NCBI RefSeq assembly: GCF_003390915.1
Contig: NZ_QMEM01000004.1
Location: 1 to 64,000 of the forward strand
DNA: 64,000 nucleotides
Source of the DNA: Lewinella sp. IMCC34183
GTDB lineage: Bacteria; Bacteroidota; Bacteroidia; Chitinophagales; Saprospiraceae
Direction: 5' to 3'
The notes beneath the pieces were generated by a model. It saw nothing but the letters and a program-made list of their open reading frames with translations. It searched no databases and was not told the DNA's origin. Position 1 is the stretch's first letter. Each line of letters starts with the position of its first letter. Below are positions 26,722-36,423 of the stretch, in pieces. Both the position numbers and the translations under genes were made by a program.

Positions 26722-27860
26722 AAAAACTGAAGATTCTGTTTCCCACCGGCAGCTTTTACCCGGCCCAGACCGGTGGGCCCGACAATACGGTGTACTGGAT
26801 AACCAAGGCCCTGAGTCGTCGGGGCCACCAGCCGATTATAGCCACCACGGACCGGGGGCAGGGCCTGCCGATGCCCCGCGGCCGCTGGCTCAGTACCAAC
26901 TACGGCAAGGTGATCTACACCCGCAACCCCATTCACTACCTGCCCCTGGGGGTGGTACGCCAGGCGATGACGCAGCTAAAGGAGGTGGACGTGCTGCACC
27001 TTTCGATGATCACCTACCCCTCATCCCTGATGATGGCGGTACTGAACTCGCGTACCTACCGTAAACCTATGCTGTGGTCGTCGCGTGGCGACCTGGATCC
27101 GCCCATGCTCCTGCGCTCCCGCCGCAAGAAGGCCGCGATCATCAAGGCTATCAATACCCTGGTCGACAAGGACCTGCTCTGGTTCCACTCCACCTGCGAC
27201 GCGGAAACCACCTACATCCGCAATAATTTCGGAGAGGACTCCAAGGTGATCCAGATCCCCAACTACATGGAGTTGCCGGAGCGCATCAAGACCACCAAGG
27301 AGAAGTTCTTCATGTACATCGGCCGCATCGACCCCAAGAAGGCCATCGAGAACCTTATCGAGGCCCTTTCGCGGTCAGAAACCTTCCTTTCGAGTGAGTT
27401 TACGCTGAAGATCGTCGGCGATTACTACAACGACTATGGCCGCGGGCTGGTCCGGCAGGTGGAGGAACTTGGGCTGACCAACAAAATCCGTTTTCTCGGC
27501 CACCGCGACGGCCGCGAAAAGGAGGAACTGCTGGCCGCCGCCTGGTTTACCTTTATGCCATCGCACACCGAAAATTTCGGGATCGTCGTGATGGAGGGGC
27601 TGGCGCAGGGGACACCGGCGGTAGCTTCCACCGGTACTCCGTGGGAGCTCCTGGAGACACACAACGCGGGCTTCTGGGTACCCAACGATCCGGACAGCCT
27701 GCTGGAAACTATTGAAAAAATCTACGCCATCCCCGCCGACCAACTGCAGCAGATGAACGACAACGCCCTGCGCCTGGCGCGGGAGGAGTTCAGCATTCAC
27801 GCCAATGTGGGGGAATGGGAAGACGCTTACGCAAAGATTATTGCATGCACCACTCACTGA
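26718..27860 (+). CDS. GT4-type glycosyltransferase
   Basis: This 380-residue protein starts at TTG 26718, overlapping the previous stop by 4 nt (TTGA). The N-terminus KILFPTGSFYPAQTGGPDNT is the classic GT-B opening, with a glycine pair at the acceptor site. The donor half has MYIGRIDPKKAIENLIEAL, MPSHTENFGIVVMEGLAQGT and PAVASTGTPWELL. The motif ENFGIVVMEGL corresponds to EGFGLPxLE, with the first glutamate shifted but present. It most likely adds a hexose to the growing repeat unit at the cytosolic membrane face. Confidence 0.87.
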   Translation: MKKLKILFPTGSFYPAQTGGPDNTVYWITKALSRRGHQPIIATTDRGQGLPMPRGRWLSTNYGKVIYTRNPIHYLPLGVVRQAMTQLKEVDVLHLSMITYPSSLMMAVLNSRTYRKPMLWSSRGDLDPPMLLRSRRKKAAIIKAINTLVDKDLLWFHSTCDAETTYIRNNFGEDSKVIQIPNYMELPERIKTTKEKFFMYIGRIDPKKAIENLIEALSRSETFLSSEFTLKIVGDYYNDYGRGLVRQVEELGLTNKIRFLGHRDGREKEELLAAAWFTFMPSHTENFGIVVMEGLAQGTPAVASTGTPWELLETHNAGFWVPNDPDSLLETIEKIYAIPADQLQQMNDNALRLAREEFSIHANVGEWEDAYAKIIACTTH

Positions 27861-28771
27861 CGATTGTTATTCTTACCTTCAACGAGGAGGCCAACATCAA
27901 GAACTGCCTGGATTCCCTCCGGGGGGTGAAAGCTCCCATCTTTGTGGTGGACTCCTATTCGACGGATCGCACGCTGGAAATACTGGACGCCCACGATGTA
28001 CCCTACGTGCAGCATCCCTTCAAGAACTACGCCGCCCAGCGCAACTGGGCCCAAAGTAACCTCCCCTACGAGGGGGAGTGGGTACTGCACCTAGACGCCG
28101 GGGAACGGCTGACGCCGGGTATGGCCACTTGGTTGAACGAGTCCTTCGACCCCACTCAGCAGGGGGTTGGCGGCTACATGTTCGCCCGCCGCGCCATCTT
28201 CATGGGCCGCTGGATCAAGTACGGCGGCTACCACCCCATCTACCATCTTCGGTTGTACCGCCGCCAACTGGGTCACTGCGAGAACAAGGTCTACGACCAG
28301 CACTTTGTGGTCGAGGGTACCACTGCCAAGGCGGGCAAGGGGGCCGACCTGGAGGATGGCGTGATGAGCAGTTTACGCGACTTCACGGTGAGTCACGCCC
28401 GTTGGGCCGTATTCGAAGCGGTCGAGTCTATCCTGGCTGAGGAGGAAACCGGCGAGGTGTCCGCCAAGCTCATGGGCAACCCCATCGAGCGCAAGCGGTG
28501 GCTAAAGAGCCGGGTGTTTCAGCGCTCGCCCCTCTTTCTGCGCAGCTTCCTGTACCTCTTCCACCGCTACATTATAAAACTGGGCTTTCTGGACGGCAAG
28601 GAAGGGCTCATCTTTCACTTCCTGCAGGGGTTCTGGTTCCGCTTCCTCGTAGACTCCACGATCTACGAGATCAAACAGGAAATGAAGCACCGCCCGCTCG
28701 AGGAAGTCGTACGCGAAAAGTACGACCTCGACGTCAACGTATTCCTGAACCGCGAACCCGCAACGGCTTAG
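27845..28771 (+). CDS. GT2-type glycosyltransferase (WaaE-like)
   Basis: This 308-residue protein is best started at ATG 27845 (MHHSLTIVILTFNEEANIKN), overlapping the previous gene by 16 nt. The GT-A fold is clear: TIVILTFNEE at the start, the nucleotide-binding VVDSYSTDRT, and the DxD-like VLHLDAGERL near residue 90. A long C-terminal region (about 210-300) has amphipathic or hydrophobic segments like the WaaE/KdtX relatives that glucosylate lipopolysaccharide core. Family 2 enzymes are inverting. A role in exopolysaccharide assembly follows from position. Confidence 0.87.
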   Translation: MHHSLTIVILTFNEEANIKNCLDSLRGVKAPIFVVDSYSTDRTLEILDAHDVPYVQHPFKNYAAQRNWAQSNLPYEGEWVLHLDAGERLTPGMATWLNESFDPTQQGVGGYMFARRAIFMGRWIKYGGYHPIYHLRLYRRQLGHCENKVYDQHFVVEGTTAKAGKGADLEDGVMSSLRDFTVSHARWAVFEAVESILAEEETGEVSAKLMGNPIERKRWLKSRVFQRSPLFLRSFLYLFHRYIIKLGFLDGKEGLIFHFLQGFWFRFLVDSTIYEIKQEMKHRPLEEVVREKYDLDVNVFLNREPATA

Positions 28772-28772
28772 T

Positions 28773-29360
28773 ATGACCCCACCCTACCAGGACCTGAGCC
28801 GGTTCACCATGCCCGAGAATTTTCGCGGGCGGCCCGGCTGGTACGTCCAGCTGTGGTGGGTAGTGGAGGCGCTGCTCTTCCGCCCTTCGCCCCAGTTTTT
28901 GTACGGCTGGCGGCGGTGGCTCCTCCGGGCCTTCGGGGCGACCGTTGGGCCGGGGGTCGTTATCCGGCCCACCGTGCGCACGCAGTTTCCGTGGAAGGTA
29001 AGCATCGGGGAGCATGCCTGGATCGGCGACGATGTGGTCCTGTACAGTTTGGGAGAGATCCACATCGGACCCCATGCCGTTGTATCCCAAAAGACCTATC
29101 TTTGTACCGGCAGCCACGACCCGGAAGACCCGTCCTTTCCGATATTCAGCTTACCTATTTATGTAGGAGCACAGTGTTGGTTAGCAACCGACGTGTACGT
29201 TGCTCCCGGGGTAACGATCGGTGCGGGAACGCTAGTGGGTGCCCGCTCTTCGGTCTTCAAGGACCTGCCAGCCGGCAAGGTCTGTATGGGGTCTCCGGCG
29301 CGCGTGGTAAAAGACAGAGTCACCGGTAGCGTACCGGCAGAGAAAAACGAACACCCGTAA
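28773..29360 (+). CDS. WcaF-like O-acetyltransferase (left-handed beta helix)
   Basis: This 195-residue protein begins one base after the previous stop. It has an N-terminal FRGRPGWYVQLWWVVEALLF, as in putative colanic acid acetyltransferases, and then hexapeptide repeats. The core words are VYVAPGVTIGAGTLVGARSS and the catalytic-loop CTGSHDPEDPSFPI with its histidine. It ends with the standard MGSPARVVKDR. It would transfer acetyl from acetyl-CoA to a hydroxyl of the repeat unit in the cytosol. The pairing with the WcaI-like gene directly downstream copies the colanic-acid-type arrangement. Confidence 0.88.
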   Translation: MTPPYQDLSRFTMPENFRGRPGWYVQLWWVVEALLFRPSPQFLYGWRRWLLRAFGATVGPGVVIRPTVRTQFPWKVSIGEHAWIGDDVVLYSLGEIHIGPHAVVSQKTYLCTGSHDPEDPSFPIFSLPIYVGAQCWLATDVYVAPGVTIGAGTLVGARSSVFKDLPAGKVCMGSPARVVKDRVTGSVPAEKNEHP

Positions 29361-29415
29361 TTCCGCTTCGGCGGGTCAAGAAAAGCTCCCGGCCTAATGC
29401 CACGGGGCCGCGACT

Positions 29416-30669
29416 GTGAAACTACTGATCTACGGCATCAACTACGCCCCGGAGCTCACCGGCATCGGCAAGTACACCGGCGAAATGGCCGCCCATCTCG
29501 CCGCGCAGGGTGACGAGGTGGAAGTCATCACCGCTCCTCCCTACTATCCACACTGGAAGGTCAAGGAAGGCTACGCTAATGCGTACCGGCAGGAAACCGT
29601 GGATGGCGTCAGGGTACTCCGCTGCCCGCTCTACGTGCCCCAAGAGGTCACCGGTCCCCGCCGGATTCTCCACGAGCTTAGTTTCGTCGTCAGTTCGCTG
29701 CGCTACTGGATTCCCCGGTACTTCCGGCGGTACGACGCCATCCTGTCGGTGAGCCCCCCCTTTCACCTGGGCTTTCCGGCCCTGATCCACAAGTGGCTGC
29801 ACAAGACGCCCGTGTACAACCACATCCAGGATTTGCAGGTAGACGCCGCGCGCGATCTCGGCATTATCCGGCAGGAAAGACTGCTGCGCGTACTCGAAGG
29901 ATCGGAGCGGTGGCTACTCAACCGGGTCAGTGCCGTGTCAACCATCAGCGACGGGATGCAACGCAAGATTGCGCAGAAGGGACTGAACCCCGAAGAAATT
30001 GTCATGTTTCCAAACTGGGTGGACGGAGATCTCGTATTTCCGGTATCCCGTGAAGCATCCGCCCGGAAGGAGTGGGGGTTCGGCGATAACGATCGCCTCG
30101 TCCTCTACGCCGGAAACCTGGGTGAGAAACAAGGATTGGAAAATATTCTTTATCTTGCTGACCGGATGCGTGACGTCCCGAAGCTTACTTTCCTGATAAT
30201 CGGGGAAGGAGGAGCAAAGTCCCGTCTTATGGCGGAGGCCGAGCAACTTCAACTGACCAACCTGCAGTTTAAACCTTTACAACCTTTAAATCGTCTCGCT
30301 GCCAGTTTGGCCGCAGCCGATGTTCATCTCGTCCTGCAGAAGAAAGCCGCTGCGGACCTGGTGATGCCCTCCAAGGTGACCAATATTTTGGCCGTCGGTG
30401 GGCACGCGCTAATAACCGCGGAAAACGGTACTACCCTTTTCGACGTAGTTAAAAGTAATCACCTTGGAACATTGGTCGACCCCGAGAATGTTGAAGCACT
30501 TGAACGGGGGTTGCGAGAAATTTTAGCCGGTGAGCGGGCCGGTGATGCCCGCGGTGCCCGCCAATACGCCCAGGAGCATTTAGATAAGCGTAGCATTCTT
30601 TTTGGATTTAGACAGATTTTGACACAGAACACTAAACAACACACCACATGGAATTCACCTCACAATTAA
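29416..30669 (+). CDS. WcaI-like glycosyltransferase
   Basis: This 417-residue protein starts at GTG 29416. The opening YGINYAPELTGIGKYTGEMA and the following VITAPPYYPHWKVKEGYA are characteristic of WcaI, a GT4 enzyme of colanic acid synthesis. The donor half has LVLYAGNLGEKQGLENILYL and ADLVMPSKVTNILAVGGHAL. The gene overlaps the priming transferase by 22 nt. The second half, from about 30100, is more A/T-rich than its surroundings, possibly a recombination mosaic. The substrate in colanic acid is fucose, which agrees with gmd and fcl in this cluster but is not proven here. Confidence 0.87.
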   Translation: MKLLIYGINYAPELTGIGKYTGEMAAHLAAQGDEVEVITAPPYYPHWKVKEGYANAYRQETVDGVRVLRCPLYVPQEVTGPRRILHELSFVVSSLRYWIPRYFRRYDAILSVSPPFHLGFPALIHKWLHKTPVYNHIQDLQVDAARDLGIIRQERLLRVLEGSERWLLNRVSAVSTISDGMQRKIAQKGLNPEEIVMFPNWVDGDLVFPVSREASARKEWGFGDNDRLVLYAGNLGEKQGLENILYLADRMRDVPKLTFLIIGEGGAKSRLMAEAEQLQLTNLQFKPLQPLNRLAASLAAADVHLVLQKKAAADLVMPSKVTNILAVGGHALITAENGTTLFDVVKSNHLGTLVDPENVEALERGLREILAGERAGDARGARQYAQEHLDKRSILFGFRQILTQNTKQHTTWNSPHN

Positions 30670-32066
30670 CTGCTCCCTCGGCTACGAGGGTGCTGCGGTC
30701 CACGCCGCACCGTTACGACCTTATCGCGACGGACTTCGTGCTGATCAACCTCTCGTTTTTTCTTGCCAGCCTGATCACTAACGGCATGCTGGATTACAGC
30801 ACCGCCCTTACCGGCCGCAACCTGGCCCTCGTCGTCTTCGTAAATATCGCCTGGGGCTGGCTGTGCGTTTACTTCAACGCCTACCGCTGGTACGAACGGG
30901 TACGCATGGAGCAGCAGCTCTCCAAGGTGTTCAAGATCCTGGTGTTCCTGCTTGCCTTCACGTCCCTCTTTTACTACAACGTACTAGGCGAGGCCCCCCA
31001 TACCCCCTTCATTCTGCTGGCCCACGGCCTCGCTCTGGTGCTCGTATCGATGGGGCGGGTGTTCCACCGGGTACGGGAAGAGAGCCCCTTCGAGACGTTC
31101 CGCTACGTAGTGGTGGGAGGCAAAGCCGAAAACCTGCAGCAACTGTTCAAGGCGTTTGACTACTGCTTCCCCGGAAGTGCTGAGTTGGTAGGTCGCTTCG
31201 GCAACACACCCCACGCTAATGTGACCAACATTGGTAACTACGGTGAACTGCGCGAATACCTGCTGGGGCAGCCCGATATCGACAAGCTGATCTTCTTCTA
31301 CAGCGACCTTACCCTCGAGGAGGAGCGGGAGATCATGCGCATCTGCGAAACCCAGTTTATCGACGTGGAGGTTGCTCCCCGCGAGACGACGCTTTTCCCG
31401 CGGACCTACAAAAGCCAGCAGCTTGGGGACCTGTCGATGCTGACGCTCAAGGAAGAGCCCCTTACCGCCCTGCGGAACAAGGTCCTGAAGCGCACCTTCG
31501 ACCTGGTAGTCAGCAGTATGGTTATCCTGTTTATCTTTCCCATCCTGATGCCAATCGTGGCGATCGCGATCTACCGGGAGGACCCGGGGCCCATCTTCTT
31601 CCGCCAGGAACGTACGGGTTACCTGAACAACGTCTTCAAGATGTGGAAATTCCGGTCGATGCGCATCAACGAGCTGTCGGATAACAAGCAGGCCACCCGC
31701 GGTGACGACCGGATCACCAAGGTCGGTGCCTTCCTTCGCCGCACGAGTCTCGACGAGTTTCCGCAGTTCATTAACGTGTTCCTGGGCGATATGTCCGTAG
31801 TCGGCCCCCGCCCGCACATGACCAAGCACACGGAAGAGTACTCACGGCTCATCGACAAGTTCATGATCCGTCACAAGGTCAAGCCCGGCGTAACCGGCCT
31901 GGCCCAGATCAACGGCTACCGCGGCCCCACCGATGAGGTGTGGAAAATGGAGAAGCGGGTAGAATACGATGTATGGTACCTGGAGAACTGGAGCCTCCTT
32001 ATGGACATTCGCTGTATCGTCATGACCGTTTACAACGCCATCAAGGGCGAAGAGAACGCGCTATAA
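30648..32066 (+). CDS. WcaJ-like undecaprenyl-phosphate glycosylphosphotransferase
   Basis: This 472-residue inner-membrane enzyme starts repeat-unit assembly by moving a sugar-1-phosphate to undecaprenyl phosphate. Four membrane segments lie in the first 130 residues (for example LIATDFVLINLSFFLASLI). A Rossmann-like domain follows (about 145-260). The last 200 residues form the bacterial sugar transferase domain, with KRTFDLVVSSMVIL, the re-entrant helix region, FRQERTGYLNNVFKMWKFRS, RRTSLDEFPQFINVFLGDMS, VGPRPHM and KPGVTGLAQINGYRG. Relatives usually transfer glucose-1-phosphate. It overlaps the preceding gene, so it belongs to the same transcript. Confidence 0.93.
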   Translation: MEFTSQLTAPSATRVLRSTPHRYDLIATDFVLINLSFFLASLITNGMLDYSTALTGRNLALVVFVNIAWGWLCVYFNAYRWYERVRMEQQLSKVFKILVFLLAFTSLFYYNVLGEAPHTPFILLAHGLALVLVSMGRVFHRVREESPFETFRYVVVGGKAENLQQLFKAFDYCFPGSAELVGRFGNTPHANVTNIGNYGELREYLLGQPDIDKLIFFYSDLTLEEEREIMRICETQFIDVEVAPRETTLFPRTYKSQQLGDLSMLTLKEEPLTALRNKVLKRTFDLVVSSMVILFIFPILMPIVAIAIYREDPGPIFFRQERTGYLNNVFKMWKFRSMRINELSDNKQATRGDDRITKVGAFLRRTSLDEFPQFINVFLGDMSVVGPRPHMTKHTEEYSRLIDKFMIRHKVKPGVTGLAQINGYRGPTDEVWKMEKRVEYDVWYLENWSLLMDIRCIVMTVYNAIKGEENAL

Positions 32067-32089
32067 CGTACGCCTCACGGCGCCCCTCC

Positions 32090-32154
32090 GCGGCTACGGC
32101 CGGTGCCCCATCTTTCCGTGTGGATGGCGTTACCGACCGTAGCCGCCTAATTTT
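32090..32154 (+). terminator. Hairpin with T tract before the next glycosyltransferase
   Basis: GCGGCTACGG (32090-32099) is the exact reverse complement of CCGTAGCCGC (32137-32146), followed by CTAATTTT. The 37-nt loop is long for a classic terminator. It ends six bases before the next start codon, so it may attenuate rather than stop transcription. Confidence 0.45.
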
Positions 32155-32159
32155 CCCCT

Positions 32160-33287
32160 ATGAAGATTTTACTTTCCACTCCGGTCTTCAAGCCCATGGT
32201 CGGAGGAATGGAAACCCTGGCCAATAACTTTGCCCTCCACTTCACGTCCCGGGGCCACGAGGTGACGCTGGTCACCCCAATTCCCTACGACGGTGTTGAC
32301 GACGAGCCCTATCCTATCATCCGGCGCCCCTCCCCCAACGAGTTCTACCGCCTGGCCAAGGAGGCAGATCTGATTTTCTCCAACGGCGCCAGCCTGTATG
32401 CGGCCCCCTACGCCATCGCTACCGGCACGCCCGTCGTCATGCGGCATACCGGTTATCAGGTGGCCGCCATCGACGGAGCCGGCTGGTACGACAACAAGCT
32501 GGCTCCCCTGCGTCCCGTCCCCTCATTTCTGTGGCACCTCCGTCACGGCAAGCTGGGCAATACCTTCCGCGGTATTTTCAAGGTGACCGCACTGCGCCTG
32601 TTCGCCAAGCACGTCGTGGCGGCAAACGTGGCCATTTCAGACTGGATGAAGCGCCGTCATCCCCTACCCAATCAGGTTCGGATCCACAATCCTTTCCCCA
32701 TCACCAAATTCGTGGCGGGTCGTAATGAGGATGGCAACTACGAGTACGACTTCTTCTTCCTCGGCCGCCTGGTGACCGAAAAGGGTGTAAACCTGTTGGT
32801 AAAGGCATTTGCCGAAGTTCAGCGCCGCTGCGACGGGCGCTACCGCCTCTGCATCATCGGTGACGGCCCCGAGCGCCCACGTCTGGAACGTATGGTGAGC
32901 GATCTGGGGCAGCAGGACCACGTGACCTTCACCGGCACCCTGACCAAGGACCGGCTGGTCCAGCAACTCAAGCGCTGCAAGATTGCCGTGCTCCCCTCCA
33001 CCTGGGAAGAACCCTTCGGAGGCGTAGCGTCGGAAATTCTTGCCGCCGGCAAAAACATGATCGTGTCCCGCGACGGAGCCCTTTCCGAAATCATGGGCGA
33101 CGCAGGACTCACTTTCCCGAACCACGATAGCCTGGCCCTGGCCGATGCCATGGAACGCCTGGCACAGGATGAAGAACTGCAACGGCAACACCGCCGGAAT
33201 GCGAGCGTTCGTCTGAAGGACTTCAACGAGGAAGCCCTTATTACCGATTATATTCACCTTTTCAACCGCGTACTAGCTTCGGAGTAA
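32160..33287 (+). CDS. GT4-type glycosyltransferase
   Basis: This 375-residue GT-B enzyme has an N-terminal half opening LLSTPVFKPMVGGMETLANN, where the GGMET glycine pair lines the acceptor site. Its donor half has YDFFFLGRLVTEKGVNLLVK, IIGDGPERPRLERMV and PSTWEEPFGGVASEILAAGK, where the EEPFGGVASE word carries the conserved glutamates of family 4. It sits 93 nt after the priming transferase, behind a hairpin, and 32 nt before gmd. It is probably the last glycosyltransferase of the repeat-unit pathway in this cluster. Confidence 0.88.
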   Translation: MKILLSTPVFKPMVGGMETLANNFALHFTSRGHEVTLVTPIPYDGVDDEPYPIIRRPSPNEFYRLAKEADLIFSNGASLYAAPYAIATGTPVVMRHTGYQVAAIDGAGWYDNKLAPLRPVPSFLWHLRHGKLGNTFRGIFKVTALRLFAKHVVAANVAISDWMKRRHPLPNQVRIHNPFPITKFVAGRNEDGNYEYDFFFLGRLVTEKGVNLLVKAFAEVQRRCDGRYRLCIIGDGPERPRLERMVSDLGQQDHVTFTGTLTKDRLVQQLKRCKIAVLPSTWEEPFGGVASEILAAGKNMIVSRDGALSEIMGDAGLTFPNHDSLALADAMERLAQDEELQRQHRRNASVRLKDFNEEALITDYIHLFNRVLASE

Positions 33288-33319
33288 TCTCCCGCAACCC
33301 CTAGACCACACACTCCATT

Positions 33320-34435
33320 ATGGCAAAGAAAGCACTCATCACCGGCGTCACCGGACAGGACGGAGCCTACCTCACCGAACTCTTGCTCGGCAAGGGATAC
33401 GAAGTACACGGCATTAAGCGCCGGGCTTCCCAGTTCAATACGGACCGCATCGACCACCTCTACCAGGATCCCCACGTAGACAACCGCAACCTGATCCTGC
33501 ACTACGGTGACCTCACCGACTCCACCAATCTGGTGCGCATCGTAAAAGAGGTAGAGCCCGACGAAATTTACAACCTGGCGGCCATGAGCCACGTCAAGGT
33601 GAGTTTTGATATGCCGGAATACGCCGCCGACGCCGACGGCATTGGTACGACCCGGCTCCTCGAAGCCATCCGTCTGCTAGGCATGACGGAGAAGACCCGC
33701 TTTTATCAGGCGTCCACCTCCGAACTTTACGGCCTGGTACAGGAAGTACCCCAGTCGGAAACCACGCCCTTCTATCCCCGCTCCCCCTACGCGGTAGCCA
33801 AGCTCTACGCCTATTGGATCACGGTGAACTACCGCGAAGCCTACGGCATGTTTGCCTGCAACGGCATTCTCTTCAACCATGAGAGTCCCCTACGGGGCGA
33901 AACCTTCGTCACTCGCAAGATCACCCGCGCCGTGGCCAAGATCTCTCTTGGACTACAAGACCGGCTCTACCTCGGCAACCTGGACGCCCAGCGCGACTGG
34001 GGGCACGCGAAAGACTACGTCGAAGGGATGTGGCGGATTCTCCAGCAAGACACCCCGGACGATTTCGTCTTGGCTACCGGCGTGACCACGCGCGTGCGTG
34101 ATTTCGTGCGGATGTCATTCCGGGAAGTAGGCGTCGAACTGGAATTCACCGGCGAAGGCGTAGCGGAAATCGGTGTGGTTTCCGAAGTCAGCAACCCTGA
34201 GTTTCCCCTGCCCGTAGGCACGGCCGTAGTCGCCGTCGACCCCCGCTACTTCCGCCCTACTGAGGTAGAACTGCTCCTCGGAGACCCCACCAAAGCAATG
34301 ACCAAGCTGGGTTGGAAGCATGAGTACGATCTGGCCGCCATGTGTTCGGAGATGGTCCGGGCCGACATCGGTCTTTTCGAGCGTGACCAGCTACTGAAGC
34401 GGGAGGGATTTGAGGTCCGAAACCAGTTCGAATAG
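33320..34435 (+). CDS. gmd: GDP-mannose 4,6-dehydratase
   Basis: This 371-residue short-chain dehydrogenase/reductase converts GDP-mannose to GDP-4-keto-6-deoxymannose, the first step toward GDP-L-fucose. Visible motifs are the NAD(P) site [19 protein letters not shown], the [20 protein letters not shown] stretch specific to Gmd, the catalytic STSELYG plus [10 protein letters not shown] (YxxxK), [20 protein letters not shown] and [13 protein letters not shown]. The length is normal for the family. The second enzyme of the pathway, fcl, lies 6 kb downstream beyond the DUF1800/DUF1501 pair. Confidence 0.96.
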   Translation: MAKKALITGVTGQDGAYLTELLLGKGYEVHGIKRRASQFNTDRIDHLYQDPHVDNRNLILHYGDLTDSTNLVRIVKEVEPDEIYNLAAMSHVKVSFDMPEYAADADGIGTTRLLEAIRLLGMTEKTRFYQASTSELYGLVQEVPQSETTPFYPRSPYAVAKLYAYWITVNYREAYGMFACNGILFNHESPLRGETFVTRKITRAVAKISLGLQDRLYLGNLDAQRDWGHAKDYVEGMWRILQQDTPDDFVLATGVTTRVRDFVRMSFREVGVELEFTGEGVAEIGVVSEVSNPEFPLPVGTAVVAVDPRYFRPTEVELLLGDPTKAMTKLGWKHEYDLAAMCSEMVRADIGLFERDQLLKREGFEVRNQFE

Positions 34436-34782
34436 AAAGTTCCTGAAATGTTCGGCACAGCCGAAAATATTTCTGTACATCGGCTAGTTATCTAAACGAC
34501 ACAACCCCGTACCAATGCAGTGGCCTGCAAGGCCTGCAAGGATTTTCGGACGGGTACATGAACTTGCCGTGGATGTTAAACTCGGTACCATTTTGGAAAA
34601 AAGCTGACGATAGTTTGCTCTTTTGTGTAGGTACTTGTATTTTTGCTGCCGCTTAGTTCCTGCTGAGCCAAGACTAGCCTTTTTCACGGTATTCCAATTT
34701 GCATAACTCTCTTGATTAGATCCGCACGACGCAAGTCGTACGGGCCTCACCTGATTGTTCTACACGTTAAAATACCTGTGAT
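34436..34782 (+). other. Intergenic region with a strong candidate promoter
   Basis: This stretch is visibly more A/T-rich than the genes around it and holds no gene. A direct repeat of GCAAGGCCTGCAAGG type occurs near 34527-34545. The promoter at 34614-34645 points at the DUF1800 gene. No terminator hairpin for gmd was found. Confidence 0.5.
34614..34645 (+). promoter_or_regulatory. Candidate Bacteroidota promoter for the DUF1800/DUF1501 unit
   Basis: TTTG (34614-34617), a 20-nt spacer and TATTTTTG (34638-34645) match the full Bacteroidota consensus TTTG / TAnnTTTG. The predicted leader to the TTG start at 34783 is about 130 nt. This suggests the pair is transcribed separately from the exopolysaccharide genes. 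Confidence 0.6.
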
Positions 34783-36411
34783 TTGTCCTACCAGTCTAGT
34801 AAACGGTTCGCGCCGGCGGTTTCAAGCCTGACCCCATTTTCCGGGACCTGGGATCGCCAGAAAGCAGCGCACCTGCTTCGCCGAACTACCCTCGGCCCCA
34901 GGATCGACGAGATCAACAAGGCTCACCGCGACGGCCTCGACCGTACGCTCGACCTTATACTTGCTACCGCTCCCGTACCGGCCCCTCCGGTAAAGTATCG
35001 GAACGATTACGATGAGTATCTTAAACTCGGCGAAACCTGGGTCGACAAGAACAACCGCGGCAGTGGCCGCTACCGTGGAGCCTCCCTGAGGGGGTGGTAC
35101 TACAACAACATGCTGCGGTCGGATTTGCCGGCCAATATTCAGGAACGTATGTCGTTTTTCTGGCTCAATTACTTCGCGATCGCGAGTATTGAGACGGATC
35201 CGCGCGCCATGTACAAGCACCTGCGCATTTACCAGGAAATGGCCGTGGGGAATCTGCGTTCCATTTTACGCGAGATAACGCTTGACCCCCGGATGCTCAT
35301 CTGCCTTGATGGTGACCTGAACAGCAAGAAAAACCCCAACGAAAATTACGCCCGAGAGCTCATGGAGCTTTTCACCCTGGGTAAAGGTCCACTGGCTGGA
35401 CCAGGGGACTATACGAACTATACCGAGCAGGACGTCGAAGCACTGGCCCGCGCGCTGACCGGCTGGAAAAACAAGGACTTTAATTTTAGCCAAACCGATA
35501 CGCCCATCGAGGCGTACTTCGACGCTGACGATCACGATACCGGTGATAAGCAGTTGAGTCCCCGATTGGGCAGCGTAGTGATAAAGAACGCAGGAGCCGA
35601 CGAATACAAGGTCGTTTTAGAAATTCTGCTCGCGCAGGAAGCGACCGCCCGTAACTTTTGTCGTCGCCTGTACCGCTTCTTCGTCTTCCACGATATTAAT
35701 CCTACCATTGAGGATCAGGTAATTGCGCCCTTAGCTAAGACGCTGATAGATAACAACTACGAGATCAAACCGGTACTTCGGTCACTCTTCGGCTCGGAGC
35801 ACTTTTACTCCGAATCCCTGCGTGGTGCCGTGATCAAGGGCCCGAACGAGTACCTGGGCAGCATGCTCCGTCCGTTCAAGGCATTTTGGCATGATAAAGC
35901 GTTGAACGACCTTCAACTTCTTTACGAACTCGGTGGGAAAATGTGCGGCTTCGCGACTGACTTAGGAGTTGATTTTGTGCAACCACCTACCATTTCCGGC
36001 TGGAAAGCTTACTACGACAGCCCGCAATACTACCGTCACTGGATCAGTCCTGCCCTGCTACAACGTCGCATCCAGATCTCTACGTCATTGATGGATGGTC
36101 TCTACCACGTGAATGGCACGCAGCTCGAGGTGGACTACCATGCTTTTCTGAAGGGGCTGACCAATCCCTTGGACATCAACGAGATGATCAGTGAAGTTGC
36201 CCTGATTTTCCTTCCCCGCCCGATTACTTCCACCCAAACAATGGCCCTCAAGGAAACCATTATGGGAGGGCTCGAGGACCACGAGTGGTCGATGGCCTGC
36301 AGCGACATGTTTGCCAACCCGACCAATCTCTCCTATTACAAGCCCATTCTACAACGAATGCGCCGCCTTATGATTGATATTTTTTCCATGGCTGAATTTC
36401 AGCTGCAGTAA
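34783..36411 (+). CDS. DUF1800 family protein
   Basis: This 542-residue protein belongs to the DUF1800 family, recognised by WDRQKAAHLLRRTTLGPR near the start, ERMSFFWLNYFAIAS, NPNENYARELMELFTLG, YTEQDVEALARALTGW and FVQPPTISGWKAYYDS. The function is not established; the gene is nearly always next to a DUF1501 gene, as here (12 nt apart). The start is TTG at 34783, the only start-like codon close upstream of the conserved part. No clear signal peptide is seen from this start, which is odd for a family often found with exported partners. The A/T content is higher than that of the flanking sugar genes. Confidence 0.88.
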   Translation: MSYQSSKRFAPAVSSLTPFSGTWDRQKAAHLLRRTTLGPRIDEINKAHRDGLDRTLDLILATAPVPAPPVKYRNDYDEYLKLGETWVDKNNRGSGRYRGASLRGWYYNNMLRSDLPANIQERMSFFWLNYFAIASIETDPRAMYKHLRIYQEMAVGNLRSILREITLDPRMLICLDGDLNSKKNPNENYARELMELFTLGKGPLAGPGDYTNYTEQDVEALARALTGWKNKDFNFSQTDTPIEAYFDADDHDTGDKQLSPRLGSVVIKNAGADEYKVVLEILLAQEATARNFCRRLYRFFVFHDINPTIEDQVIAPLAKTLIDNNYEIKPVLRSLFGSEHFYSESLRGAVIKGPNEYLGSMLRPFKAFWHDKALNDLQLLYELGGKMCGFATDLGVDFVQPPTISGWKAYYDSPQYYRHWISPALLQRRIQISTSLMDGLYHVNGTQLEVDYHAFLKGLTNPLDINEMISEVALIFLPRPITSTQTMALKETIMGGLEDHEWSMACSDMFANPTNLSYYKPILQRMRRLMIDIFSMAEFQLQ

Positions 36412-36423
36412 ACCCTAATTCCC

